Below are positions 24,851 to 35,419 of a stretch of DNA of 64,000 nucleotides, piece after piece (position 1 is the stretch's first letter; each line of letters opens with the position of its first letter). This DNA is from Desmodesmus armatus (Eukaryota > Chlorophyta > Chlorophyceae > Sphaeropleales > Scenedesmaceae). The stretch lies in the NCBI GenBank assembly GCA_007449985.2, contig VIIQ02000571.1, positions 186,001 through 250,000 on the forward strand, in the 5' to 3' direction. A program made the translations under genes and the position numbers. Below the pieces are notes generated by a model. That model ran no database searches. It was not told the origin of the DNA and saw only the letters and a program-made list of their open reading frames with translations.

Positions 24851-26162
24851 ACGAGGTTGATGCTGGGGCAAGAAAAGTGGACCGACACGGAGGCTGAGAA
24901 CTTCGGTTTCACTGGGAAAGATGAATGCACGAACGTTGAAGTCAAGTGAGGGTGTGCACAGCGACCACATTTTGTAACAAATGTTCGTTGAGGGGAGGTC
25001 GCACTATCACCACAATCATCCTTTGTTGCAGGAACCATGCAGAGCCCTTGGTGTCTTTCCTGCTTGAAGTGATCCTTAGAGCCCCCTTAGGGCCGCTCTT
25101 GCAGCCCCCTGACAGATGCCCTCCCCACCCTGGAATGATATCAGCTGTGTCAGCTGTGTGAACTTTCGATTGTGTTGATCACGAGTCTGTTGTCCCATAC
25201 TGAAGCCATACATGACTGCCTATTGATTGTGGAGGCTTCCAACCTTTGCGCCCTGTCACACAAGACATTGCGTGCTCATGCATGCCCCCCCCCCCCTTGG
25301 GGCATGGTACAGGTCAGGAAGGCATGTTGTTCCTGCCTGACCTGTCTGCGCCGTCACACAGTCATTACTTGTCACAAGCAAGCTGGGCAAGGATCCCACG
25401 ACAACCTGCCACAACCCAGTCAGCATACGATCAACTGGTGTACCGGTAGTGCCGGTAGTGCCGGCAACCACCAGCCGGCAACAATGATAACGGCCGGCAA
25501 CCACCAGCTGCCTTACAGGATGCTCACAACAGGACATCCCCCAACGGCCTTCAAAAGGCTGATCTTTGTCTTTCAAAGGGACGTCCTGCACCCTTGCTGG
25601 TGCCACCGGGCTGCACCACAGCATGAGCAACCAAAGACGTGCTGCCATGTACAGCGTCATGTGCACTCAGACAGGCTGTCCTGCAACCTAGGGCTGATGC
25701 ACAGCCAACCACATGCTGTGTTCATGCATACTGTGAGTGAGAGATCTGGCTGCTGTATGCGCAGCGGCGGCGTAGCTGTCCTGCTAGTCGCACGCATCCC
25801 GCCTGAACCTGACTTCATCCATGATGACGACAGGGAACACCCACTTGTCCGCACCTGCAAGGGGGGCGTGCCAGGACAGACAACATGCCACACGGATCAC
25901 CTGCGGATCTTACCCTCACACACCAAAAGTGTGCATTCCACACACCCTGAATGGGCAACAATATTATGCAGAGCTGGCGCGACCTGTCTGGCGGACGCCC
26001 AATCATTAGGTCGTGATGACCTGAGAGCGCATGGTGGAAGGCAGCAGCAACCTGGGGGTCTTATGGGCTAAATGCTCTCCGTATGCCTCCCTCTGCCTGC
26101 CCACCCTTTAGCCGCCCGCCCCTCCACCCTGCCACCAAAAGGGCCCCCGGTGCTGTCAGATC
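24851..26162. other. Intergenic stretch, no supported gene
   Basis: The region holds a run of ten Cs near 25285 and short repeats of GCCGGTAGT/GCCGGCAAC type around 25440-25510. A 299-codon open frame on the plus strand (25172-26071) has no conserved motif or splice context and is treated as chance. Confidence 0.6.
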
Positions 26163-29100
26163 TCAGTGCTTGATCCAGTGATCAGACTGTGGATACAAAG
26201 CAGTTGGGGTCCAAAAGCAAGTTTCAGGTGGAGTGCTGAAGACCCAGCATGAAGCAGCATGCGAGGAGCAGGGCTCTACTGCCAGCACCCCACCTTCCTC
26301 CTGCACAGCTTCCTGCTGTCTCCTCAGCACATGTGCCTGCACCCCTGACGGCAGCTGCTGCAGCAGCTGGGAGCGCTGCGCCTCTAGGGCTGAGATGCGC
26401 TCAGCCTGCAGCAGACAGGGCATGCATCAAGTGGCGGCTGGTGGATGCTCGCAGCCGCGCTGTCGAATGGTCCTTGTATGGAGCAGCAGCTGGTAACAAA
26501 CGGGAGGGGTGCATGCACCCATGCCACCCTTGGCCAACTCCCCCTGGCTGGTAGTGCAGTGCCCGTATCCTTCACAGCCCCTGGGAGCAGGCTGCATGCG
26601 TGTGCAGCAGGCCTGTAGCATTCAGGATGCCCAGCAGCGGCACCCTCCCTAGGCACGAGGCATGCCTGCTTCACCAACACCTGCAGAAGCCATTCCAATT
26701 GCCCCGTGCCCAGCCATAGAGTGCAGATACCATCAGATTGGGCAAAGCACTGGCCTCGGCCTGACTGCTTACCAGCTTCAAAGGGGCCTCTCTGCCAAAC
26801 AGGTAGACGTAGCCTGCACACAGTCATACCGTTGGCGATGGCACCAGTGCAGGCACAGCTGTGAGTAGCGCAGGATGGAAGCATGGCGACACACAGCAGA
26901 CTGTGCAGCACAACAAAGGTGATGTGTTGCTTGGGGCCCCAGGAGCGCTCAAACAGCAACCACTGCCAGCAGGCTGCAGATTAGCAAAACAACGGCAGGC
27001 TGCATTGTTTGCGCTGGTGGTGGTAAGGCTGTACAATGTGGCATAGTACGCAACAGGGGTGCTGCAAGCAATTGCACAGGAAAGCATGAAAATGCTTCCT
27101 CACATCATGTACAGCAACATGTTGAGCCCGCAGCAGCACATACCACTCCTCAGCAGAGGCCCCCACCTCTGAATATGTTGAAGGAGTTTGCCACCACATC
27201 ATCCTCATAGTCTGTGAGGTCATCACCAATGTCTATCAGCATCTCATCAACACGCATGAACTCCAACAGTGCTTGATCAGGCGGCTGTTTCAACAGCTCA
27301 AGGAGCAGAAGGTGCAGCACCTGCAGGACATCCGAGCGGCAGCGCAGCTCGTGCAGGACATGCGGCAGCACATCTCATGCCGCATTGCAGGGCACAGGCG
27401 GTGCACCAGCACATCCCGCGCCGCGTTGCAAACCACAGGCGGTACGCCAGCACAGCTCATGCAGCGTTGCACACCATAGGCGGTGCTAGGTCCCCTGGTG
27501 ACCAGCACACGCCAGCTGCTGGTGTAAGGCACTGAGCTTGGGCAAAACTGATGCGATCATAATGACAGGAATCAGCTCACACGGCTACGCAGCAGCCGCA
27601 GGGTACTGCCGCTCTGTCACCCACACAAGAGGCTGGGATGGACGTACCCTGTAGTCAAAGCTCTTCAGTTCATGTGTTGCCAGCACATCAGCTAGGCTGA
27701 GGTTCATGGGGTGACCAGGCTGCAAGCTCGCAAGCTCAGCACAGATGCGGCGCTCCTGCTGCCAGTAGGCCTGCCCCTGTATCCGCATGGGGCACGCTTG
27801 CGCAAGAGAGGCAGCACACAAAGAGCGCAGTTGCAGCACCTTGTGAGCCACAACACAAAACCTGACGCAGGGCGCACGGCGGCTACCACGTGCAACCTTC
27901 ATCACGTAGCTGGTGGATGACTACAACTGCAGCAACTCTTGACCCTGTGAATATAGGCTGCATAGCATTGACAGGCATCACTGCGTCCAACTTGGACAAC
28001 TTTGCAGTTGATGGCAGGGCTTGCCAGCACGTTTGGAAGCAAGCTGGCACCAGATGCATATGCGTGTGCAGGCTATGTACAGTGTCATTGGTGTGCATGT
28101 CAAAGTTCGCGATGCAGGATGTGCACCAGGCAGTACCTACCGCATGCAGCTCAGCAGCCACCCGTTCAGAGAGCAGGCCCTGCCGCTCCAACACTTCCTG
28201 CAGGATGCTTGCGCCTGCGGCCAGCACAGTTTGGCATTCAGACCAATCTGGACCCAATTCTGGACCCCAAACTTCAAGCACAAACTGCACGAATCAATGT
28301 AGAGCCCTGAGCCATCACCTCATGAGACAAAGATGCAGGCTTGCATCAAACAGTCTCTATGCACAGTTTGATGCCTGCATGCTTGCTGCTGAAGCTGGCC
28401 TGCCTCGCCCCTGACCAACAAGCGCGCATGATTGATAGCTGGTCTGTGCGTATGCTGCAGCGGAAGTTTCATCTGTTGCACGCATGCATGAGCTGCTGCA
28501 AGGTGCCATTACATACAGTTTATCTGTAGCAGCAGCAGATACCTTGAAAGCTGTGCTGCGCGTTGTTGCTGCCGCTGCTGCTGCCGCCAGCCTGAGTGAG
28601 TGCTTCACACAGGGCTTCATTCTCCTCGTCCATTTGGTAGATGGTGGCCTCAACAAACAGCAGGATGTCAAGATACTTGAAAATATCCTGCAGCCCCACG
28701 GACACATGAGATACAGCAACATACAGCTTCTCATCACATTGGGCGGGGATGTGCTTTGAGGCCATTCTCACACGCTGTCCTGCGCACGTAGGCCCCTATG
28801 GGCTTACCTTGCCCGGATCAAGGCCACAGAGGGGGAAGTAGGTGCAAGCAAAGTCTTCTATCGTGGTCCTGCATCGTTGCCTGCACAGCAGAAAGAGAAT
28901 GGTGAGGGCCTGGACAGGCCGGGGGGCATGGGGAGGGGGGTCACTCCTAGCCGCACTCACAGTGCCTTGAAGGAAATTGTTTTCTGTGCAAGAGACATAA
29001 GCTTCCAGTATGTGCTGATGTCAATGTGACGAACTGGCAACAAGAGGGGATGTGGGCACTAGCCTGGCTGGCCCGCTGCGGTTCTGCACATGAGAACCCT

Positions 29101-29225
29101 CCCAATACGGGCACAACAGTACTCTGGCACCACGTGGATTGAGGCATTAATCCATTTCTTGCAATAAGACGAAGAGCGGCGAAGGACACACGTCTACCTG
29201 CAGTCCCATCAGCAGATCCAACCAT
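26163..29225 (-). CDS. Conserved plant/algal-type protein of unknown function
   Basis: I do not recognise a named family, but the exon chain is strongly supported by phase: 29157-29109, 29033-28961, 28880-28808, 28687-28543, 28495-28329, 28284-28141, 27776-27648, 27320-27167, 26813-26773 (41 nt) and 26405-26163, about 405 aa plus an unresolved first exon. The likeliest start is the ATG at 29225 (MVGSADGTAG), though its donor is poor; the donors at 29108 and 28328 are also weak. The protein is mostly helical and acidic, with blocks that look selected: WINASIHVVPEYC, YWKLMSLAQKTISFKALQ, DILLFVEATIYQMDEENEAL and RVDEMLIDIGDDLTDYEDDV followed by FNIFRGYVYLFG. The C-terminus resembles a coiled coil (ERISALEAQRSQLLQQL). 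There is no signal peptide or membrane segment. It is divergently paired with the gene at 29480. Confidence 0.65.
27366..27488. repeat. Three copies of a 41-bp minisatellite in an intron
   Basis: Units starting CAGCACATCTCATGC (27366), CAGCACATCCCGCGC (27407) and CAGCACAGCTCATGC (27448) are spaced exactly 41 bp apart and share the core CGGTGC/CGGTAC end. They lie in the intron between the exons at 27648 and 27320. Confidence 0.85.
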
Positions 29226-29479
29226 GGCCCAACAAAGGCGAGCACCAACGGGAGCTTGGGAGCGTGGGAGCCACTGATAAGGCCTTAAAACTGCAATTTG
29301 TTTCATGTTGTGAGGCTTTATTACTGTCCGAGCTGGTTTCTTCACTCAACTCTGCTGCTGCTTTTCTGCTGTCACCTACTGGCTACACTGCAATACAACG
29401 TACGAGGTAGCATGCGGGAGTCAAACCACGGGTTGACTTGAAATCTAAAATGGCGGCATGCTACCTCGTACGTATACAG
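29226..29479. promoter_or_regulatory. Candidate bidirectional promoter
   Basis: About 250 bp separates the probable start of the minus-strand gene (29225) from the first clear exon of the plus-strand gene (29480). Both must start transcription in or near this gap. No TATA box is obvious. The gap contains a perfect 18-bp inverted repeat. Confidence 0.4.
29398..29473. repeat. Perfect 18-bp inverted repeat (hairpin)
   Basis: ACGTACGAGGTAGCATGC at 29398-29415 is exactly reversed and complemented at 29456-29473, with a 40-base centre that itself contains AGTCAA...TTGACT. Transcribed, it would form a strong nested hairpin. It ends a few bases before the splice acceptor of the plus-strand gene's first recognised exon. 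Confidence 0.9.
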
Positions 29480-30953
29480 GCCCAAGAAGAAGGTGCTTGA
29501 CGCTTTGGAGGCACTCTCAGATGACTCAGAGGCCAGCAGCAGTGGCAGTGAACAGGAAGAGGAGGAGCAACCAACGAAGAAGAAGAAGCGCACTGACATA
29601 TCTTTGGAGGACCTGCAGAAGCAGGGCTACAATGCAGGCCCCTCTGTACTGTACATGAAGCCACCAGAAGAAACCGGTCAACAGAACTGGGCATGGTAGG
29701 AGGCTTGTGCCCTCTGCGCTTGCCCAACAGCTGCAGCAAGCACCAGTGTTCTGATGGGAGAGTTGCCTGGGCAGCAACACCACCTTTTGGCAGACGCACC
29801 CACTTTGGCACCTCTCTTGGCAGCAAATCCTTCTATGGGCTACTGAAGATGATAACGATGCCTTTGGTGGCACTTACCCTCCTCCCCGTCCATGCGAGAG
29901 CTGAGAGGTTTCCTGTTGCCTGTGACATATGTGTTGAGTCTTACCAGGCACAGTAGGGGTGGTTGGAGGGGAAGCCTTTATCCTTTGCATCTGAGATGTT
30001 GTGTGGTGCTGCTTGCAGGGGGGATGGGAAAGCACAGAAAGGCAAAGGGGACGAAGAAGAGAGCCTGCAGGCAAGTTGCACATTCAGTGCAGGGTCTTGG
30101 GGCAAGCCATGCAAGCCCCGGTCCGGCCCAGCACACATGTGTTTCTGCTTCTATTTTACCTGGACCCATCAGGATCAACAGCCCACATGCACACAGTGAC
30201 TCAGCAGCAGCTGAACAGGCGTTCCATCCACTGTCAGTCACTGGCTTGCAGCCGCACGGCAGCGCAACTTGAAACATGCCTGTGTTCTGCAATCCCACCT
30301 GGCTTGCAGGAGCGCCGTCAGACGCATGAAGCAGCCACTGTGGCGTCTGAGGAGGGTGCCCGGCTGGCCCTCAAGGCAGCTGAGCACGCTGCCAAGCTGC
30401 GGCAGGACGCCCTGCAGGAGCGGGAAGAGCTGAAGGCGAAGAAGAACCTGACTTTCTCACAAAAGGTGAGGCAACATTACACCACGCAGGCATGGTGAGA
30501 CAGTTATGGCCGCTGCCCATGTTTTGTGACGCCGCACCACTGTGCGCCGCCACTTGTGTGGCGGTGGGGCCACCATAGATGGGGCGTAGGGGCTCACATA
30601 CTGAGTGTGTGGTCTGACACCTTAGGGCCTGCTATGCGGCATGCAAAACAAAGCCAACCAGCACATCAAAGCAGGGCAACACAGCAGGGGCGTGGCTAGC
30701 TATTGTTGGCAGCAAGGCACAGGCATTTGATGCATGCATCGCTGATGTTGGTTGGTGTGATGCATTGGAGTAGCCGAGCACCTGCATACGGCTCGGCATG
30801 TATCTGATCACATTGTGTGTGCACCGCTGTGTATTTCACTGTGTGCAGGAGAAGAAGAAGCGGGACACTGGCATGCAGAGCAGAGGCAAAAGCACAGTGG
30901 AAGAGGAGAAACGCATAGCGCGGCAGTTTGGGGTTTACTCTGGGTTTGACTAG
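29480..30953 (+). CDS. Small charged conserved protein, 5' end missing
   Basis: Four exons join in phase: 29480-29695, 30019-30070, 30310-30465 and 30849-30953, for 176 residues, with the first exon unresolved. The start of the protein is Lys-rich (RPKKKVLDALEALSDDSE) and acidic, then DISLEDLQKQGYNAGPSVLY, a Trp pair (NWAW), an Ala/Glu-rich helix (ARLALKAAEHAAKLRQ) and a conserved tail: KNLTFSQKEKKKRDTGMQSR, then VEEEKRIARQFGVYSGFD at the stop. I recall small uncharacterised eukaryotic nuclear proteins with a similar YSGFD tail, but cannot name the family with confidence. The second intron begins GCAAGT rather than GT, a GC-AG intron. The 5' exon may lie within the divergent promoter region. 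Confidence 0.7.
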
Positions 30954-32003
30954 CACATGGGGTGCTGGTATGGGTGTGATCGCCAGATGGGGCTAGGCTG
31001 ACATGGGCGGCTGAAGCTGTTTGGAGCTGTGATGGTGTTAACATCAACCTTGTACAGCTCTGATATTGGCAGCTTCAGGGACTGGGCACAGCAGCCAGAA
31101 CAAACTACTTGTTTGCCGGTGCACCACTTACACCCTGCCATGAAAGCATCCATGTGCCTGCCTCTTGAATGCTTTGGACCATTACATGCGCTGGCAAACC
31201 ACATTGACTCAAGGACGCAGTGAGTCTGACTGCCATTCACCAAGGCTGGCAAAGGGCCCGCCCAACATGCAGGCATCCAGACGACCTTGCAATTTGCGAG
31301 AGGCTTTTGTGAATAATTTGGCAAGCCAGGCTTGCGAAAGGCGTAGCCTTGCCATTATGCAGCACACTCTTCTGAAAGCCCAGGCGCCCTGAGGCTACGG
31401 AGGCAGTTGAGAACATGCCAAAGAGAAACACCTACCAACAGCATGCTTCACCAAAAGGAACACCAACCACTCAGAATGGCAAACAATCTGGTGGCAGGAC
31501 CAGGGAACCTGGTGCAGTTTGCACCCATCCCCCGACCCTTCCTCCACCACTCCCTGCACCCACTCATTCCACTCTCAAGTATGTACAAGAGAGGCCGCAC
31601 CAACTAGCAGTCATGCCACTGAACAAACTGCTGCACAGAAACAGCCGCTAGACACACGGGAAACACCACCTGCTAGTCACATAGTACAGGCTTAGCCTTA
31701 TTGCACTGCAGGCACGGACCTCATACCACACTCACTCCACAGACAGGGCTGTGGCCCAAAGCGCGAAAGCGCCCAGGGGGTGGCCGCCCTCATGCATGCA
31801 ATACACACCTGGCTGCTGCTTTACAGGGACCAAGCGACAGCCTTGGAACTGCAACTGCAGGCAGAAAGCACCCCACAAACCCCAGCAACCACAGCAGCAG
31901 CTGGGCTGCACAACGCGATACAACGCAGCACAGCCGCAGCAGCGACTGCAGCTCGCGCAAAGTGCAGCAACACCTCAGCGCCATGCTGCAATTCGACAGC
32001 TGC
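30954..32003. other. Intergenic stretch between convergent genes
   Basis: The charged-protein gene (+) and the DnaJ gene (-) converge here. I see no conserved reading frame and no clear repeat; both 3' UTRs should lie within it. Confidence 0.6.
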
Positions 32004-34869
32004 CTACTGCTGCGCGCACTGCACACGCTGGCCGCGGCCGCCCATGTCCTCATCTTCATCGCTGTCATATGCGTTGCTGCTGCTCTGCTGCCTGGACAGC
32101 TTGTGCCTGTGCCTCATCTCCTCCTCAAAGTCGAGCACAGCAGTCAGGCGGCACTCCTCACTGTCCTCGTCCATTGCTGCAGCGCCGTTGGCAGCATCTG
32201 CACCTGGCAGCACCTGGCTGAGGGCAGACACCTGCTCTGGCAGCAGGCTGTCAGGGAACTCAACCTGTAGGCATGGAATGACGGAGTGCCAGGGGGCGAG
32301 ACAGGAGCAGCAAGACACAACTTGTGAGCAACCAATGAAGAGGGCAGAGTCTGAAGATGTGCACCAATGTTTGACAGTCGCTGTGCTGCGAGTAAAACAA
32401 CGACAGGCATAATGGTGATGGTGAGGATGCGCATCAGTCGCCGCTGCAGTGATGAACATAATGCTGTCAGCTCCGCAGATATACGGCTGATATACAGCAA
32501 CACACAAGCTGCAGCATCAGCCTGCAGGCTGCACAAGCGCGTACACAATCTCAAACCCTCGCACCCAAGTGATACACAGAGTGGCATGGACCTGCACCGT
32601 CACACCAAGCAGTACAGCATCCCTAGTACAGCCACCATGGACCCACCTCAAACTTGACATACAGGTTGCCCTTGACGAACGGCCGCCCGTGCACAGGCAT
32701 GCCCTCGTTCTGCACCACCATGATGCTGCCAGGCTTGATGACCTGGCCTTCTGTCGTCTTGATGTGCAGGCTGCGGCCGTCCAGGTGCTGCACGTTGAAG
32801 GAGTAGCCGCACAGGGCCTCCTTGAGGCTGATGTTCTTCTCCAGCAACAGGTCTGCAGGGTTGGCCTGCTGAATGCGCTTGAAGGTATCGTGGGGCTTCT
32901 GCTGCACCACCAGCACCACGTCGCCCGGCGTGAGGCCGGGCTCTGTGCAGCCGGCCTCGCCGCGCAGCGTGATGCGCTGCCCGTGCTTCATGCCCTGCTC
33001 CACCTGCACCTCAAACGTCTTCTTCTCGCTGACTAGGCAGGCGCCGTTGCAGCTCTGGCAGCGATCACCTGCGGAAAGAAGCACGGCACAGGAGCGACAA
33101 TGGCGGCAGCAGTAATGAATCAGCAAATGTGGTGCGGGCGGGTGCGGGGGCTGCCATCCGATACTAGGAACACGCTGGCTGACTCTGCTGAAGTAGATAG
33201 CTGCCAGAGGCCGCGAGTCCTGGGGTGCACATCTGATCGAGCTGAGACAAGGCTGCTTCTGAAGCCTGCCAAGGGCCTAGCCAAGCAGCGAGCCAGCCAA
33301 CAGCTTCCAACGAGACCTTTTCTGCGCTTACTTGGCTTTGCGCAGAAGCCATTGCCGCTGCAGTCCCTGCAGGGCTGCTGGATCTGCTGCACCATGCCTG
33401 GGCCAATGGGCCGGATCATGACCTGCACGCCTGTGCCGTGGCATGTATCGCACTGGTGACGCTGCCCACTTTTGCTGCCTGTGCCATTGCACTTGCCGCA
33501 AGGCAGCTTGCGGGAGAGGGACAGCTTCCTAAACACAGCAAAGCAGCAACACAGCAGGCCAGGAGGGTTGAGCATGCACGTTTGCACATTGAGCAAGGAT
33601 GCTGGGCTGCGGGCAGCCATAGGGACCAGCCTACCCCTGCATGGACAATCCACAACAACAGCAGCCTGCTGTCTCTTAACAACAAGCGAAAGCGAGAATG
33701 TTGCTCTGCTCTGTCTGCTCTCCTCCACTCCAGAGCTGCCCCACCCCCCTTGGCTCTGCTACTGCAAATGGGGTGCAATATGTTCAATGGTCACTGCCCG
33801 ACAGCCCCACGGCCAATCTTGCTGCATGGGGGCGCTGGACATGCTCATGATTTCAACTGGCGCACAGAGTCCCAACTGCTGTCACTGCCGACGGCACCTC
33901 AGCACCTGCCTGCCTCTTGGCTCGAAATGGCTTCTATCACTGTCACTCCTATCACACAACCCATTCCGCGCTGCTGCAGGCTGACACTGATACAACCTCC
34001 CCTCGCACGCACTCACTTTGTAACACCGTTGTACAGCTCCTCCAAAGACACTGACAGGTTGTGGCGCACGTCATCGCTCTTGCGCTCACGGGGACGGCCA
34101 CGGCCGCCGCCACCTCCACCAAACAGGTCAAAGATGTCTGCCATGCCGCCACCGCCACCACCACCGCCCATGCCTTCTTTGAGTGCCTCCTCGCCGTACT
34201 GCACATGAGCAAACGATAGCAAGGTTCAGCATGTTGATGGGCCGGGCGATCGTCACACTGCAAGGCTGCACTGCTGATTGCTTGCAGGCCATGCATGCAG
34301 AAGACACCCCAACAGCTGCTGCACTTGTTGAGGGGACCAGCAGGGCCCTTGGTGTAACAGGGATCGCCCACAGACGTCCAAGTGCTCCATGGGGCGGAGG
34401 GCAGCACCGCCATGCTGTCACACCACACCAGCCTGACAACCTAGGGATGGCATCTGCAGGAAGCATCCATAAACTCTTGCACACCTCATCATAAATCCTG
34501 CGCTTCTCCTCATCCTTCAGGACGTCATAGGCCTCATTGATCTCCTTGAACTTGTCAGCCTCACCACCTGGGGGCAGTAGGAGAGCCGTGTGTTGAGCAG
34601 TGCATCGCCTGGGAGGCAGTGCATCCACAACAGCAGCACCCTCCCATGCAGCAGGCAGGCAAGTGCTGGGGCCCTGTGCGCGTCACCATACCTTTGTCTG
34701 GGTGGTGCTGAAGCGCCAGTTTGCGGTGGGCCTTCTTCAGCTCCTCAGGGGTGGCGTTTGGGTTGACTCCCAGCAAATCATAGTACCTCTTGTTGTCGCC
34801 TTTCTTAGCGGGGCCGCGCATGCCTGGCATTTCAAAGCCAGCACCACCGAAAGGAAAACCGTGGAACAT
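32004..34869 (-). CDS. Type I (DnaJA) Hsp40 co-chaperone with CaaX tail
   Basis: Six exons join in phase: 34869-34692, 34567-34485, 34198-34017, 33528-33332, 33068-32647 and 32264-32004, giving 440 aa, a normal length. The J domain (about 28-90) has the HPD motif at 56-58, and a Gly-rich linker follows ([14 protein letters not shown]). The zinc-finger region has four Cys repeats: [24 protein letters not shown] and a final CQSCNGAC in which the usual last Gly is Cys. Substrate-binding and dimer domains follow ([26 protein letters not shown]). The protein ends CAQQ, a farnesylation signal also seen in plant homologues. It should deliver clients to cytosolic Hsp70 and may associate with membranes. 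The start Met is the only one before the J domain. Confidence 0.95.
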
Positions 34870-35419
34870 GCTTGCTACCTTGCTTCAAGAACGAGACGTC
34901 TGTGCCCGCCACCAGCAGCAGCAGCGCAACCCGCAGGAGTCGAGAAACTAGCTGACGTCTGTTTTGTTTGAATGTTGTTGACGGGGGCGCTGCTAAGGGG
35001 CGGGACAACAGATAATACACACAAGCTGCGAGCTTCCAGAGTGGATCAGAACCTTCCAAACACAGTGTCACTTTCCAAACACGCTTGTGTGCGCCTGTAT
35101 AGATATGAAATACTGACAAATACGAAGCATATTCCTTTCACAACCAATGGGAGTCCCCGTTCCCGAGAGTGTTCTTACCAGTGATTAAACATTGGAAGCT
35201 TCCCAAATCAGCTGGCTGTGGACGGCCCCAACTCAAATCAAGCAAAAGATGCAAGATACACTCCAAACAAACCATATGCATAGCATAGCAAGCACACGAC
35301 GTCACCGATGCACTGCATAACCCACATGAACATGAACAGCCCTGCACAAAGTCACACTGAGGATGCAGCAGACCACATACATCAGGCCAAGAACATCCCT
35401 CTACCAACAGCTTCAGGAT
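34870..35419. other. Gap between DnaJ start and upstream gene's stop
   Basis: It should hold the DnaJ promoter and the 3' UTR of the large gene. I see no coding signal. Confidence 0.6.

Noticed and set aside
25172..26071. 299-codon open frame on the plus strand
   Set aside because: No conserved motif, no splice context, composition like surrounding non-coding DNA; long chance frames are common in this base composition.
29398..29473. tRNA-like cruciform (CTTGAAA loop) in the hairpin
   Set aside because: The anticodon stem does not pair properly and there is no standard T-arm or D-arm; it is a simple inverted repeat.
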